This document shows positions 17,019-26,124 of a stretch of 64,000 nt of DNA, piece by piece. Location: assembly GCA_964605235.1 (NCBI GenBank), contig CAZSBB010000021.1, forward strand, positions 45,364 to 109,363, in the 5' to 3' direction. Below the pieces are notes generated by a model that worked only from the letters and a program-made list of their open reading frames with translations, did no database searches and was not told where the DNA came from. Source of the DNA: CAZSBB01 sp964605235 (GTDB taxonomy: Bacteria; Planctomycetota; Phycisphaerae; Phycisphaerales; Phycisphaeraceae). A program made the translations under genes and the position numbers. Positions within the stretch are counted from its first letter, which is position 1, and the number at the start of each line of letters is the position of its first letter.

Positions 17019-17879
17019 ATGACCACAGCCATCGCCAACCCGACGCCTGCCGCTTCGCCGCGCCTTGATGACCTGGCGAGCATCATCGCCGCCTACAACG
17101 AGGTGACGGAGAAGCTGCAGCACAGCCACGAAGCGCTCAGCCGCGAGGTGGTCCGCCTGCAACGCGAGCTGGCGAGCACCAACGCCCAGTTGCAACGCTC
17201 CAAACGTTTGGCGGCGCTGGGCGAAATGGCGGCGGGCATCGCTCATGAAATCCGCAATCCGCTGGCGGCGATTCAGCTTTACGTCGACATGCTGCGCCAG
17301 GACCTGCCCGCGAACACCGGCCCCGCGGACCTCGCCCAGCGCATCGCTCAGGGCGTGCGCGGCATGGAGTCCATCGTCACCGATGTGCTCAGCTTTGCCC
17401 GGGAAATCAACCCGCGCCGGCGTGAACTGAATGTCGTCGCCACGCTCACCCGCGCCGCCGACGCCCATTGCCGCGCTGCCGCGAACCCGCCGCAACTGGT
17501 CATCGACGCCGCCGAGGAACTCACGCTCAGCGCCGATGCCGACCTGTTGCACCAGGTGCTGCTCAACCTCGTGCGCAATGCGGATGAAGCGCTCGCCGGG
17601 CAGGCGGGCGGCGTCATCCGCCTGAGCGCCCGGCGACGTGACGCCTTCGTCGAGCTGCGCGTCGCGGACAATGGCTCAGGCATTGCCGAGGACGACATCG
17701 ACCGCATTTTCAACCCGTTCTTCACCACCCGGCACACCGGGACCGGCCTGGGGCTGGCGATCGTCCATCGCATCGTCGACGCCCACGCCGGCAGCATCAC
17801 CGCGCACAACGACCCCGCCGGCGGCGCGGTGTTCACCCTCACCTTGCCGGCTCAGCCCGCGCAGGAGTCTGACGCATGA
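17019..17879 (+). CDS. Soluble flagellar sensor histidine kinase (FlgS/FlrB-type)
   Basis: A 286-residue kinase with no membrane segment. An N-terminal coiled coil (about residues 20-65) leads into the H-box GEMAAGIAHEIRNPLAAIQ with phospho-acceptor H76. The ATPase domain has the N-box VLLNLVRNADEAL, G1 VADNGSGI, F-box FFTTRHTGTGLGL and GGAVFTLTLP. The gene overlaps the response regulator by four bases (ATGA), so they form a pair. Cytosolic kinases paired with a sigma-54 regulator next to flgBC are the standard class II flagellar switch. It probably reads export-apparatus or rod assembly. GTG 17013 is an alternative start. Confidence 0.92.
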   Translation: MTTAIANPTPAASPRLDDLASIIAAYNEVTEKLQHSHEALSREVVRLQRELASTNAQLQRSKRLAALGEMAAGIAHEIRNPLAAIQLYVDMLRQDLPANTGPADLAQRIAQGVRGMESIVTDVLSFAREINPRRRELNVVATLTRAADAHCRAAANPPQLVIDAAEELTLSADADLLHQVLLNLVRNADEALAGQAGGVIRLSARRRDAFVELRVADNGSGIAEDDIDRIFNPFFTTRHTGTGLGLAIVHRIVDAHAGSITAHNDPAGGAVFTLTLPAQPAQESDA

Positions 17880-19342
17880 GTGTCAAGGTTCTCGTTGTCG
17901 ATGACAAGCAGATCATGCGCGACAGCGTCGGCGCCACCTTGCAGCGCGCCGGCTACACCGTCATCGCCGCCGGCGACGGCGAAGCCGCGCTGACCATGCT
18001 CACGCGCCATCGGCCCGCCGCCGTCATCACCGACCTCAAAATGCCCAGCATGACCGGGCTGGAACTGCTCACCCGCATTCGTACTGCCGACGATCAGCTG
18101 CCGGTCATCCTCATGACCGCCTACGGCACCATCGACACCGCCGTGCAGGCGATGAAAGAAGGCGCGTTCGACTTCGTGCAGAAACCGTTTGAGGGCGACC
18201 AACTGGTCATGACCGTTCGCCGGGCGGTGGAGCATCGCCGGCTGCTGCAGGAAAATGCCGCGCTGCGGTCGGCGGCCCAGACCTTTGACGACACGCCCTG
18301 TCTGGTCGGCCGGGCGACCGTGATGCGCAGCCTCGCCGGGCAGATTCAGCAGATCGCCCACAGCAACGGCACCGTGCTCATCTGCGGCGAATCCGGCGTC
18401 GGCAAGGAAGTCGTCGCCCGCACCATTCACGCCCACAGCCCCCGCCGCGACCGCATCATGCTCTGCGTCAACTGTGCCGCCTTGTCGAGCAACCTGCTCG
18501 AAAGCGAACTGTTCGGCCACGAAAAGGGTGCTTTCACCGGCGCCGAGCAACTGCGCAAAGGCCGCTTCGAACTGGCCGACGGCGGCACACTGCTGCTGGA
18601 TGAAATCAGCGAAATTTCCCCGGAACTGCAAGCCAAATTGCTGCGGGTGCTGCAGGAAGGGCAGTTCGAGCGCGTCGGTTCGAGCCTGACCATGCAGGTG
18701 GATGTGCGGGTGATCGCCACCACCAACCGCGACCTGGCGCGCTGCGTTGCCGAGGGCGATTTCCGCCAGGACTTGTACTACCGCCTGAACGTGCTGCCGA
18801 TCCGCGTCCCGCCGATGCGGCAGCGGTTGGAGGACGTACCGCTGCTGGCGGATCACTTCCTGACCAAAGTGGCGCTGCGCGAGGGCCGGGAGCCGCGCAA
18901 GTTTTCCGAGGCCGCGTTGCAGTTGCTCCAGCAGTACCGCTGGCCGGGCAACGTGCGCGAGCTGCAGAACATCTGCGAGCGCGCCAGCGTGTTGTCGCGG
19001 CAGGCGCTCATCAGCGCGGAACTGGTCGCTCCCTGGCTGGCGGACAACTCGCCCGAGGTGCGGGAGCAGGACACCATTGCCGCCGGCGTGACGGGGATGC
19101 CGATGGCGTCTGCGGCCACGGCGACGGTCGCCGCCCCGGTGTCGCGCGGCGCTGCCCTGGGAGCCATGCTCAGCGCGCCGGTCACGCTGGAGGAGTTTGA
19201 ACGCCAGAAGATCGTCGAAGCCCTGCAGCAGCACGGCGGGAACCGGCAGGCGACCGCCCGCACGCTGGGCATCGCGGTGCGCACGCTGGGGCTGAAGCTC
19301 AAACGCTGGAAGGAGCTGAATCTTGTTCCCCAGACGCTGTGA
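17876..19342 (+). CDS. Sigma-54-dependent response regulator (FlgR/FlrC-type)
   Basis: A 488-residue NtrC-family activator. The receiver domain (1-120) has phospho-acceptor D53 in ITDLKMP. The AAA+ domain has Walker A GESGVGKE, the sigma-54 contact loop GAFTGAE (about 218-224) and Walker B GGTLLLDEI. A Fis-type HTH ends the protein (GGNRQATARTLGIAVRTLGLKLKRW). Located directly upstream of the sigma-54 promoter of flgB, it is almost certainly the activator of that promoter after phosphorylation by the overlapping kinase. Confidence 0.95.
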   Translation: MSVKVLVVDDKQIMRDSVGATLQRAGYTVIAAGDGEAALTMLTRHRPAAVITDLKMPSMTGLELLTRIRTADDQLPVILMTAYGTIDTAVQAMKEGAFDFVQKPFEGDQLVMTVRRAVEHRRLLQENAALRSAAQTFDDTPCLVGRATVMRSLAGQIQQIAHSNGTVLICGESGVGKEVVARTIHAHSPRRDRIMLCVNCAALSSNLLESELFGHEKGAFTGAEQLRKGRFELADGGTLLLDEISEISPELQAKLLRVLQEGQFERVGSSLTMQVDVRVIATTNRDLARCVAEGDFRQDLYYRLNVLPIRVPPMRQRLEDVPLLADHFLTKVALREGREPRKFSEAALQLLQQYRWPGNVRELQNICERASVLSRQALISAELVAPWLADNSPEVREQDTIAAGVTGMPMASAATATVAAPVSRGAALGAMLSAPVTLEEFERQKIVEALQQHGGNRQATARTLGIAVRTLGLKLKRWKELNLVPQTL

Positions 19343-19449
19343 TCAGTCGCGCAAGTTCTGCGCCAAGGTCGCGCAGCTTTTGCGCGGGGCGCAAGGTTTG
19401 CGCTCGCCTCAGAGCGATTTTGCCGGGGAAATTTCCGGTTCCGTGGTTA

Positions 19450-19465
19450 TGGCATCGCGGTTGCC
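19450..19465 (+). promoter_or_regulatory. Sigma-54 promoter of the flgB operon
   Basis: TGGCATCGCGGTTGCC matches TGGCAC-N5-TTGC with GG (19451-19452) and GC (19463-19464) separated by exactly ten bases. It lies 43 bases before the flgB ATG and just after the sigma-54 activator gene. Confidence 0.8.
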
Positions 19466-19507
19466 ACAGGTCCGGGCAGGACGAGTTGGTTGGATGGAGA
19501 TGTGGTC

Positions 19508-19942
19508 ATGATCGCAGGCATGTTGGACAGCGGCGCGATTCCCGCCTTGCAGCGACTGGTGCAGTTCACCAGCGCCCGGCATCGCGTGCTGACGGACAAC
19601 ATCGCCAATCTGTCCACCCCGTACTACAAGCCGCGCGACCTGAGCGTCAGCGGCTTCCAGCAGTCGCTGGCGGATGCGGTGGAACGCCGGCGGCGCTCGC
19701 CCAACCCGACGATGGGGCAACTGTCCCTCCGCGACACGCGCGAGCTGCGCTTCGGCAAGGATCGGCTGGACGCCAGCCCGCGGCCCACGCATGAAAACGT
19801 GCTGTATCACGACCAGAACAACCGCGACCTCGACCGCACCATGCAGCGGCTGGCGGAAAACACCATGGCCCATCGCAGCGCGGTGGAGCTGTTGCGCAGT
19901 GAATTCGAAGTCCTGAAAATGGCGATCCGCGAACGGCTGTAG
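19508..19942 (+). CDS. flgB: Flagellar proximal rod protein FlgB
   Basis: A 144-residue rod protein. The N-terminal rod motif is present (SARHRVLTDNIANLSTPYYKPRDLSVSGFQQSL), and the C-terminal amphipathic helix MAHRSAVELLRSEFEVLKMAIRERL ends the protein, as in FlgB. FlgB caps the MS ring/export gate side of the rod and is secreted without a cleaved signal. ATG 19508 has GGAGA seven bases upstream; in-frame TTG/GTG starts lie just before it. First gene of the sigma-54 operon. Confidence 0.93.
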   Translation: MIAGMLDSGAIPALQRLVQFTSARHRVLTDNIANLSTPYYKPRDLSVSGFQQSLADAVERRRRSPNPTMGQLSLRDTRELRFGKDRLDASPRPTHENVLYHDQNNRDLDRTMQRLAENTMAHRSAVELLRSEFEVLKMAIRERL

Positions 19943-19960
19943 CCGGTGGGAGTGATCTGA

Positions 19961-20362
19961 ATGTTCGGCGCACTTGATGTATCAACCTCGGGCCTGGTGG
20001 CGCAGCGGACGCGGCTGCAGGTGATAGCCGCCAACCTCGCCAACCGTTCGAGCCTGCTCGACGCCAACGGCAACTACGCGCCGTACCGCCGGCGTTTTGC
20101 GGTGCTCTCGGCGGGACAGGATGAGCAGGGCGGGCCGGGCGTGCGGGTGGCGCAGATTCAGATGGATGACGCTCCGCTGCGGAAGGTGTATGAGCCGGGC
20201 AGTCCTTATGCCGACCGCGATGGATATGTACAGTATCCCAACGTGGAGCCGGCAATTGAGATGGTCAATGCTCTGGAAGCGACCCGCGCGTATGAAGCGA
20301 ACATCACCGCGGCGGAGGCGACCAAGTCGATGTGGCAAACCAGCCTGCGCCTGCTGGCGTAG
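19961..20362 (+). CDS. flgC: Flagellar proximal rod protein FlgC
   Basis: A 133-residue rod protein. The N-terminal segment FGALDVSTSGLVAQRTRLQVIAANLAN and the C-terminal motif VEPAIEMVNALEATRAYEANITAAEATKSMWQTSLRLL are diagnostic of FlgC. It follows flgB by 18 bases and precedes fliE, the universal order. Confidence 0.95.
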   Translation: MFGALDVSTSGLVAQRTRLQVIAANLANRSSLLDANGNYAPYRRRFAVLSAGQDEQGGPGVRVAQIQMDDAPLRKVYEPGSPYADRDGYVQYPNVEPAIEMVNALEATRAYEANITAAEATKSMWQTSLRLLA

Positions 20363-20409
20363 GGTTTGAAGGATGAGGCGCTGCGCCCTGGGCGCGGCGA
20401 GGGATCACG

Positions 20410-20727
20410 ATGGCAGACCCGCTGGGACTGATTGGAACGACGCCGATCGCGCGGCCGATGCCGCCGGTGGGGCCCAGCGCCCCCAGCGGCCCGTTGGAAC
20501 AGGCGGGCCCGAGCTTCAAAGATCTGCTCATGAAAAACATCGAGCAGGTCAACAAGCTCCAGCAGGACGCCGCCACGGCGATCGAGGATTTATCCACCGG
20601 CCGGCGCGATGACGTCGACCAGGTGCTGATGGCCAAGCAGAAAGCCGATCTGGCGTTCCAGACGTTGTTGCAGGTGCGCAACAAGCTGGTGGACGCGTTC
20701 GAGGAGATCAAGCAGATGCGCGTGTAG
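20410..20727 (+). CDS. fliE: Flagellar hook-basal body protein FliE
   Basis: A 105-residue protein linking MS ring and rod. The conserved core FKDLLMKNIEQVNKLQQDAATAIEDLSTG and DVDQVLMAKQKADLAFQTLLQVRNKLVDAFEEIKQMRV ends at the terminus as in other FliE proteins. The N-terminal 30 residues are Pro/Gly-rich and unconserved. Third gene of the flgBC-fliE set. Confidence 0.95.
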   Translation: MADPLGLIGTTPIARPMPPVGPSAPSGPLEQAGPSFKDLLMKNIEQVNKLQQDAATAIEDLSTGRRDDVDQVLMAKQKADLAFQTLLQVRNKLVDAFEEIKQMRV

Positions 20728-20837
20728 CGCGGCAGCAGGGCGCAGCGAATGGCCGGCGCGGAGCGCAGGCCGTCGCAGCAGCGCAGCGGTGAGTGGGGAA
20801 TGATGGCAGGCAGATACCCCGGCATGGAGGCCAGGTG

Positions 20838-22475
20838 ATGCAGTTTTTACGCAAAGCATGGTTGCAGACCAAAGCCCTGGGCGAAACGCTGACGCCCAGT
20901 CAGAAGTGGCTCATTGGTCTGGTCGTCATCGTCATGGGGTTGCTGGTCCTGGTCATCCTGCCCTATGTGGGCGGATCGTCCATGGTGCCCATTTCGCAGT
21001 TCGCCCCCGAACGTCAGCCGGAGGTGCTCCAGCGGCTGGCGGTGCATGACATCAAAGCCGAGGTGAAGGCCGGGCAGGTGTGGGTCGCCAGCGATCGGCA
21101 GATGGAAGCCATTGCCGTGCTGCAGCAGGCGGAGCTGACCACCGTGGACACTTCCGCGGCGTTCAATCAGCTCATCACCCAGCAGTCGCCCTGGATGAGC
21201 GACGGCCAGAACAAGCAGGCGTACATGCTCGCCCTGCGCAAAACGCTGGGGCTGATCGTCGCCAGCTTCAACGGCGTCAAGAGCGCCGATGTGTTCCTCT
21301 CCACGCCGGAGGACAAAGGCTTTGGCGCCACGTATATCCGTCCCAGCGCGTCGGTCAGCGTGACCATGGAATCGGGCAAAAGCGTCAATCACAAACTCAC
21401 CGAAGCCATTGCGGGCCTGATCGCCGGCGCCGTGGCGGAGATGCAGCCGCAGGACGTGGTGGTGGTGGACGCGAACAACGGCCAGCAGTTCACCGTCAAA
21501 GGCGAGGATGAGATTGCTCCCGACGAAACGCTTGATCTGCTGATCGCCCAGGAAAACCGCTATCGGCGGAAGATCGAAAACGTCCTGAACTACATCCCGG
21601 GGGTGAAGATTGCCGTCAATGTGCAGGCCAGTCCGGTGCTGCGCAAGGACATTGAGGAATTCGAATACAGCAAGACCGAGCCGCTGCGTCTGCAGGAATC
21701 GCGCGAGCAGGAACGGCGGAACGTCAGCGATGCGGGGGAAGCCGGGGCGCGCCCCAACGCGCAGTTGAGCATTCCCGGCGGCGCCAGCAGCGGCACCATG
21801 GAAACCATGAGCGAGAAACGCTCGGAGTTCGGCCCGCTGAACATCACCCGCAAAGTCGCGGCGCGCGAAGTGGGCAACACCACCAAACAGGTCAATGTCA
21901 CCATCAACATCCCTCGTTCCTATTTCCGCGGCATGCTGCTGCAGGGACTCGACACGCCGGGACAGGAGCTCACCGCGCAGCAGATTGAGGACGCCGCCGC
22001 CAAGGAACTGCCGCGTATCGTGGCGCAGGTCGAGCCGCTGATCAACGCCGAAGCCGAGGGCGTCGTGCGGGCGCACATGATTCCCGACCCCGATGTCCTG
22101 CTGGCGATGCTCGGCGGCGGTCCGAAAGAAGACACCGGCTTCATCACCCTGGTGCAGTCGCCGCTGGCGAAACCGCTGGGACTGGGCGGCCTGGCGCTGC
22201 TGAGCCTGGCGCTGATGGCGTACATGGTCCGCAAGAGCCTGCAGCAGCCGCCGCTCCCGAGCGTGGAGGAACTGGCGGGCGTGCCGCCACCACTGCCGAC
22301 CGACGACGACCTCATCGGCGAAGTCGCGGAAGAGGACACCGCCATGGCGGGCGTGGAAGTCGGCGAAGACGAAATCCGCTCGCGCAAGATCGCCGAGCAG
22401 ATCAACGACATGATCAAAGCCAACCCCGACGAAGCGACCAACCTGTTCAATCGTTGGGTGCAGGCCGAGGACTGA
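20838..22475 (+). CDS. fliF: Flagellar MS-ring protein FliF
   Basis: A 545-residue membrane ring protein. TM1 is near residues 25-50 (WLIGLVVIVMGLLVLVILPYVGG), followed by the YscJ/FliF ring-building domains (RSDRQMEAIAVLQQAEL-type region to about 280). TM2 is near 445-465 (PLGLGGLALLSLALMAYMV), and the C-terminal tail IAEQINDMIKANPDEATNLFNRWVQ contacts FliG. The ATG at 20838 has GGAGG upstream. It assembles the cytoplasmic-membrane ring that houses the export gate encoded further downstream. Confidence 0.96.
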   Translation: MQFLRKAWLQTKALGETLTPSQKWLIGLVVIVMGLLVLVILPYVGGSSMVPISQFAPERQPEVLQRLAVHDIKAEVKAGQVWVASDRQMEAIAVLQQAELTTVDTSAAFNQLITQQSPWMSDGQNKQAYMLALRKTLGLIVASFNGVKSADVFLSTPEDKGFGATYIRPSASVSVTMESGKSVNHKLTEAIAGLIAGAVAEMQPQDVVVVDANNGQQFTVKGEDEIAPDETLDLLIAQENRYRRKIENVLNYIPGVKIAVNVQASPVLRKDIEEFEYSKTEPLRLQESREQERRNVSDAGEAGARPNAQLSIPGGASSGTMETMSEKRSEFGPLNITRKVAAREVGNTTKQVNVTINIPRSYFRGMLLQGLDTPGQELTAQQIEDAAAKELPRIVAQVEPLINAEAEGVVRAHMIPDPDVLLAMLGGGPKEDTGFITLVQSPLAKPLGLGGLALLSLALMAYMVRKSLQQPPLPSVEELAGVPPPLPTDDDLIGEVAEEDTAMAGVEVGEDEIRSRKIAEQINDMIKANPDEATNLFNRWVQAED

Positions 22476-22497
22476 GAAAGTCTGTCAAAAGAGGATT

Positions 22498-22613
22498 AAC
22501 CACAGAGACACAGAGGTCACCGAGTCATGCTCACAGAGAGTCGCGCGATAATCAGGGAATATGCCGAATTCTCGTGTTTGAACTCGGTGTTCTCTGTGTC
22601 TCTGTGGTGAATA
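22498..22613. repeat. Dispersed palindrome of the 'ccacagagac' type, copy 1
   Basis: ACCACAGAGACACAGAG near the left end pairs with CTCTGTGTCTCTGTGGT near the right end, with about 75 bases between. It occupies the fliF-fliG gap. A diverged copy occupies the fliG-fliH gap. Confidence 0.8.
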
Positions 22614-22677
22614 TTGCGATGATTTCGGAGCCTGGCCGCGCCGTCATGGCCGGCGCGCCCTGGAGAGCGTTTGAGCG

Positions 22678-23712
22678 ATGCCCACCACCCGCAAACAGTT
22701 GCCCGTTTACGAGGAGATGAACGGCTTGCAGAAGGCCGCCATCCTGCTGCTGGCGCTCGACACCGACGCCTCGGCGACCATGCTCAAGAAGCTCGACGCC
22801 AAGACCGTCGAAGACGTCACCCGCGAAGTCGCCAGCCTCGGTTCCATTCCCCAGGAGCTGCGCGACCGCGTCCTGCTCGAGTTCTACGACATGGCGCTGG
22901 CGCAGCGCTGGGCGTCGGAAGGCGGCCTCGACTACGCCAAAGTGCTGCTCATGCAGTCGATGGACCCCAGCCAGGCGCATCGCATCCTTGCCCAGATCAG
23001 CACGCAGGTGCGCAAGACGCCGTTCGCCTTTCTGCAGAAAGCGGAATCCACCAACCTGCTGACGTTCATTCAGGACGAGCACCCGCAGACCATCGCCCTG
23101 ATCGTCAGCCATCTGCCGCATCACAAGAGCGCCGAAATCCTCGCGGGACTGCCCGGCCCCAAGCAGATTGAAGTGGTCAAGCGCGTCGCCAACATGGAGC
23201 AGACCAACCCCGAGGTGGTCAGCGAAGTCGAACGCGGCCTGGAAGCCCGCCTCTCCAACATGCTCAGCCAGTCCTTCGAGCAGATCGGCGGCGTCGGCAC
23301 CGTGGCAGAAATGCTCAACCTCGTCGACCGCACCACGGAAAAATCCATCATGGAAGGCCTGGAAGCGGAAGACCCCGATCTGGTCGAGGAAATCCGCCGA
23401 CTGATGTTCGTCTTCGAAGACATCCTGCTGGTCAACGACAAGGGCATCCAGGCCGTGCTCAAGGAGGTCGACAACGACGAGCTGGCGCTGGCGCTCAAGA
23501 CGGCATCCGACGGGCTCAAGGAAAAGATTTTCAAGAACATGTCCGAGCGTGCCGCCCAGCTCATCAAGGAAGACATGGAATACATGGGCCCGGTGCGGGT
23601 CAGCGATGTCGAGGCCGCCCAGCAGCGCATCGTGGACATCGTCCGCCGGCTGGAGGATGCGGGCGAAATCATCATCTCCGGGCGCGGCGGCGAGAAAGAC
23701 GTGGTGGTCTAA
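22678..23712 (+). CDS. fliG: Flagellar motor switch protein FliG
   Basis: A 344-residue rotor protein. The N-terminal domain (KAAILLLALDTDASATMLKKLD) binds FliF, and the middle domain carries DEHPQTIALIVSHLPHHKSAEIL. The C-terminal domain contains MFVFEDILLVNDKGIQAVLKEVDNDELALALK and FKNMSERAAQLIKEDMEYMGPVRVSDVEAAQQRIVDIVRRLEDAG, the torque helix with charged residues. GGAGAG precedes ATG 22678. It is flanked on both sides by copies of the same palindromic repeat, which may separate its expression from fliF and fliH. Confidence 0.97.
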   Translation: MPTTRKQLPVYEEMNGLQKAAILLLALDTDASATMLKKLDAKTVEDVTREVASLGSIPQELRDRVLLEFYDMALAQRWASEGGLDYAKVLLMQSMDPSQAHRILAQISTQVRKTPFAFLQKAESTNLLTFIQDEHPQTIALIVSHLPHHKSAEILAGLPGPKQIEVVKRVANMEQTNPEVVSEVERGLEARLSNMLSQSFEQIGGVGTVAEMLNLVDRTTEKSIMEGLEAEDPDLVEEIRRLMFVFEDILLVNDKGIQAVLKEVDNDELALALKTASDGLKEKIFKNMSERAAQLIKEDMEYMGPVRVSDVEAAQQRIVDIVRRLEDAGEIIISGRGGEKDVVV

Positions 23713-23733
23713 GCCGCGGACTCAACAAAGCAG

Positions 23734-23853
23734 TAACCACAGAGCCACAGAGGACACCGAGTCATGCTCACCGAGAAATACGTGATCGCGTGGAATCAAC
23801 CAGTTACTCCAGTTTTTCCTCCGTGTCCTCTGTGCCTCGGTGGTGAGTATTAA
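23734..23853. repeat. Dispersed palindrome of the 'ccacagagac' type, copy 2
   Basis: ACCACAGAGCCACAGAGGAC pairs with GTCCTCTGTGCCTCGGTGGT across about 75 bases. It is diverged from the copy at 22498-22613 but keeps the same outer arms and the internal ACCGAGTCATGCTCAC block. Confidence 0.8.
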
Positions 23854-23910
23854 TTGGATTTCAAGGCGGCCGCGCGCGGCTTGGGGTGAACGCGGCCAGG
23901 AAGCCGACCT

Positions 23911-24690
23911 ATGGCGATCGTCAAACAACAAGCCGCCCGTCCGCTGGTGCAGAGCGCCATCGTGCTCGATTTGGCGGATGTCGCCCAGCAGGCCCAGAAG
24001 CTGCGCGATGCCGCCCGGGCCCAGGCGCAGCGCGTGCTCGCCGAAGCCCACGCCCGCGCTCAGCAGGTGGAAGCCAGCCAGCGGCAGGAAGCGTTTGAGC
24101 AAGGGCGCCAGGAAGGTCACGCCGAAGGTCATGCCGCCGGTCTGGAAGCAGGCCGCGCTGAGGGCAAACAGCAGGCGTATGACGAAGCCCGACGGCAGAT
24201 GCAGGTCATCGAGGAAGCCTGGCTGCAATCCGCGCAGCGCTGGGATGATTTCCGCACCCAGCTCGACGAGCAGACCCGCCAGAGCGTGCTCGAACTGGCG
24301 CTGCGCCTGGCGGAAAAAATCATCCATCGCACCGTGCAGGTCGACCCCACCGTCATCGGCGATCAACTGCGCTCAGCGCTGCGCCAGGTCACCGGCGTCA
24401 GCAGCGTGGAGGTGCGCATCTGTCCGGGGGATCGTCCATACCTCGAAGACACCATGCCCCAACTGCTCGCGGCGCTGCGCCGTTTCCAGCATATTCAACT
24501 GATTGACGATCCCACGCTCGCCCGCGGCGGCTGCATCGTCGAACACCAGCACGGGCAGGTGGATGTCAGCCTGGAAATGCAGTTGCAGCGCGTGGTCGAC
24601 CTCATGATGCCCGCGCCGGCCACTGCCGCGACCAGCCCGGAGATGACCGCTGCCCCCACCCCCACGGACCAGGAGCCGCCGGTGTCATGA
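23911..24690 (+). CDS. fliH: Flagellar assembly protein FliH
   Basis: A 259-residue protein: an N-terminal region, a long Ala/Gln/Glu-rich coiled coil with G-spaced repeats (EGHAEGHAAGLEAGRAEGKQQAYDEA, about residues 65-100), then the conserved FliH/YscL C-terminal domain LALRLAEKIIHRTVQVDPTVIGDQLRSALRQV and IDDPTLARGGCIVEHQHGQVDVSLEMQLQRVVD. FliH is the stator that holds the FliI ATPase. The stop overlaps fliI by four bases (ATGA). Confidence 0.93.
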   Translation: MAIVKQQAARPLVQSAIVLDLADVAQQAQKLRDAARAQAQRVLAEAHARAQQVEASQRQEAFEQGRQEGHAEGHAAGLEAGRAEGKQQAYDEARRQMQVIEEAWLQSAQRWDDFRTQLDEQTRQSVLELALRLAEKIIHRTVQVDPTVIGDQLRSALRQVTGVSSVEVRICPGDRPYLEDTMPQLLAALRRFQHIQLIDDPTLARGGCIVEHQHGQVDVSLEMQLQRVVDLMMPAPATAATSPEMTAAPTPTDQEPPVS

Positions 24691-26096
24691 GCTTGTTCAC
24701 CAGCGAACTGGAACTGCTCGACCAGGCGGTGCTGTCCGCCCTGCGCGGCACGATCACCGAAGTGCGCGGGCTGGCGGCGCGCGTGCGCGGCTTGCATGCG
24801 CCGGTGGGGGCGGTGGTGCGCTTTGAATCCGATGCCGACCGGCCCGCCCAGTTTGGCGAAATCGTCGGCTTTCAGGGCGAAGAAACCATCATCCTGCCCT
24901 ACGGCGCGACGACCGGCCTGCGCCGCGGCGACCGCGTGCTGGTGGAGCAGAACCAGCCCACCTGCATTGCGGGGCCCGGCCTGCTGGGGCGCGTGGTCAA
25001 TGCTTTGGGACAACCGATCGATGATGCCGGCCCGCTGCGCCAGGTGCGCCCGCGCTCGCTCACGCCGCCGCCGCTGACCGCCATGCACCGGCCGCTGATC
25101 GACACGCCGCTGGCGACCGGCGTGCGCGCGGTGGATACGCTGCTCACCGCCGGGCGCGGCCAGCGTCTGGGCGTGTTCGCCCCGCCGGGCGTGGGCAAGA
25201 GCACCTTGCTGGCGATGATGGCGCGCGGCACCGCCGCCGACGTGAGCGTGGTGGCGCTCATCGGCGAGCGCGGCCGGGAAGTGCGCGAGTTCATCGATAA
25301 CCAACTGGGCGAAGCCGGCATGAAGAAGGCGGTCGTCGTCGTTTCCACCGGCGATGAAAGTCCGCTGCTGCGCATTCGTGCTGCGCTCACTGCCACCGCC
25401 ATCGCGGAATCTTTTCGTGATGATGGCAAAGACGTGCTGCTGATCATGGATTCGCTGACCCGCTTCTGTCAGGCGCAGCGCCAAGTCGGCCTCGCGGCAG
25501 GCGAACCGCCGGCAACCAAAGGTTTCACCCCCAGCGTCTTCGCCATGCTGCCGGTGTTGCTCGAACGCTCCGGGCGCACCGCGCGCGGCTCGATCACCGG
25601 CTTTTATGCCGTGCTGATGGAAGGCGAGGATGTGGACGATCCCGTCGCCGACGCCGCGCGGGGTGTGCTCGATGGTCACATCGCGCTCAGCCGCAAGCTC
25701 GGTCAGCAGGGACACTGGCCCGCCATTGACATTGTGCGTTCCATCAGCCGTGTGGCGGATGAGGTGACCGACCCCCAGCATCAACTGGCAGCCCATCGCG
25801 TGCGCCGGTTGATTGCTGCGTATGAACAGGTGGAAGACCTGCTGAACATCGGCGCGTACGCCAACGGCAGCAATGAAGATTTCGATCTGGCGATTGCCGC
25901 CCGGCCGGCGATCAACCAGATGCTCCAGCAGAGCCGCGGCGAAGTCAACGGGCTGGGTGATTTCGAGCGCAGCCGCAAGCAGTTGCTGGCGTTGGCGCAG
26001 AGTCTGGAGCAATTGCGCAAACGCGCGGTCGCCGGCGGGGGGGCGCGGCCGGCGGGTCCGGGCGCCAATCGTCGCCCGACGCCGGCGCGACGTTGA
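24687..26096 (+). CDS. fliI: Flagellar export ATPase FliI
   Basis: A 469-residue F1-beta-like ATPase energising flagellar protein export. Walker A is APPGVGKSTLL, Walker B VLLIMDSLTRF, with the family hallmarks IGERGREVREFI, AAGEPPATKGFTPSVFAMLP and DGHIALSRKLGQQGHWPAID. The C-terminus has a short Gly/Pro/Arg tail not usual for the family. Overlaps fliH and precedes fliJ. Confidence 0.97.
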   Translation: MSLFTSELELLDQAVLSALRGTITEVRGLAARVRGLHAPVGAVVRFESDADRPAQFGEIVGFQGEETIILPYGATTGLRRGDRVLVEQNQPTCIAGPGLLGRVVNALGQPIDDAGPLRQVRPRSLTPPPLTAMHRPLIDTPLATGVRAVDTLLTAGRGQRLGVFAPPGVGKSTLLAMMARGTAADVSVVALIGERGREVREFIDNQLGEAGMKKAVVVVSTGDESPLLRIRAALTATAIAESFRDDGKDVLLIMDSLTRFCQAQRQVGLAAGEPPATKGFTPSVFAMLPVLLERSGRTARGSITGFYAVLMEGEDVDDPVADAARGVLDGHIALSRKLGQQGHWPAIDIVRSISRVADEVTDPQHQLAAHRVRRLIAAYEQVEDLLNIGAYANGSNEDFDLAIAARPAINQMLQQSRGEVNGLGDFERSRKQLLALAQSLEQLRKRAVAGGGARPAGPGANRRPTPARR

Positions 26097-26124
26097 TCGG
26101 TGAACCCCAGACGGAGGCCCCGCC

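Noticed and set aside
20728..20837. Sigma-54-like spacing TGG-N10-GC upstream of fliF
   Set aside because: The -12 part reads GAGC, not TTGC, and the gene lies inside an operon.
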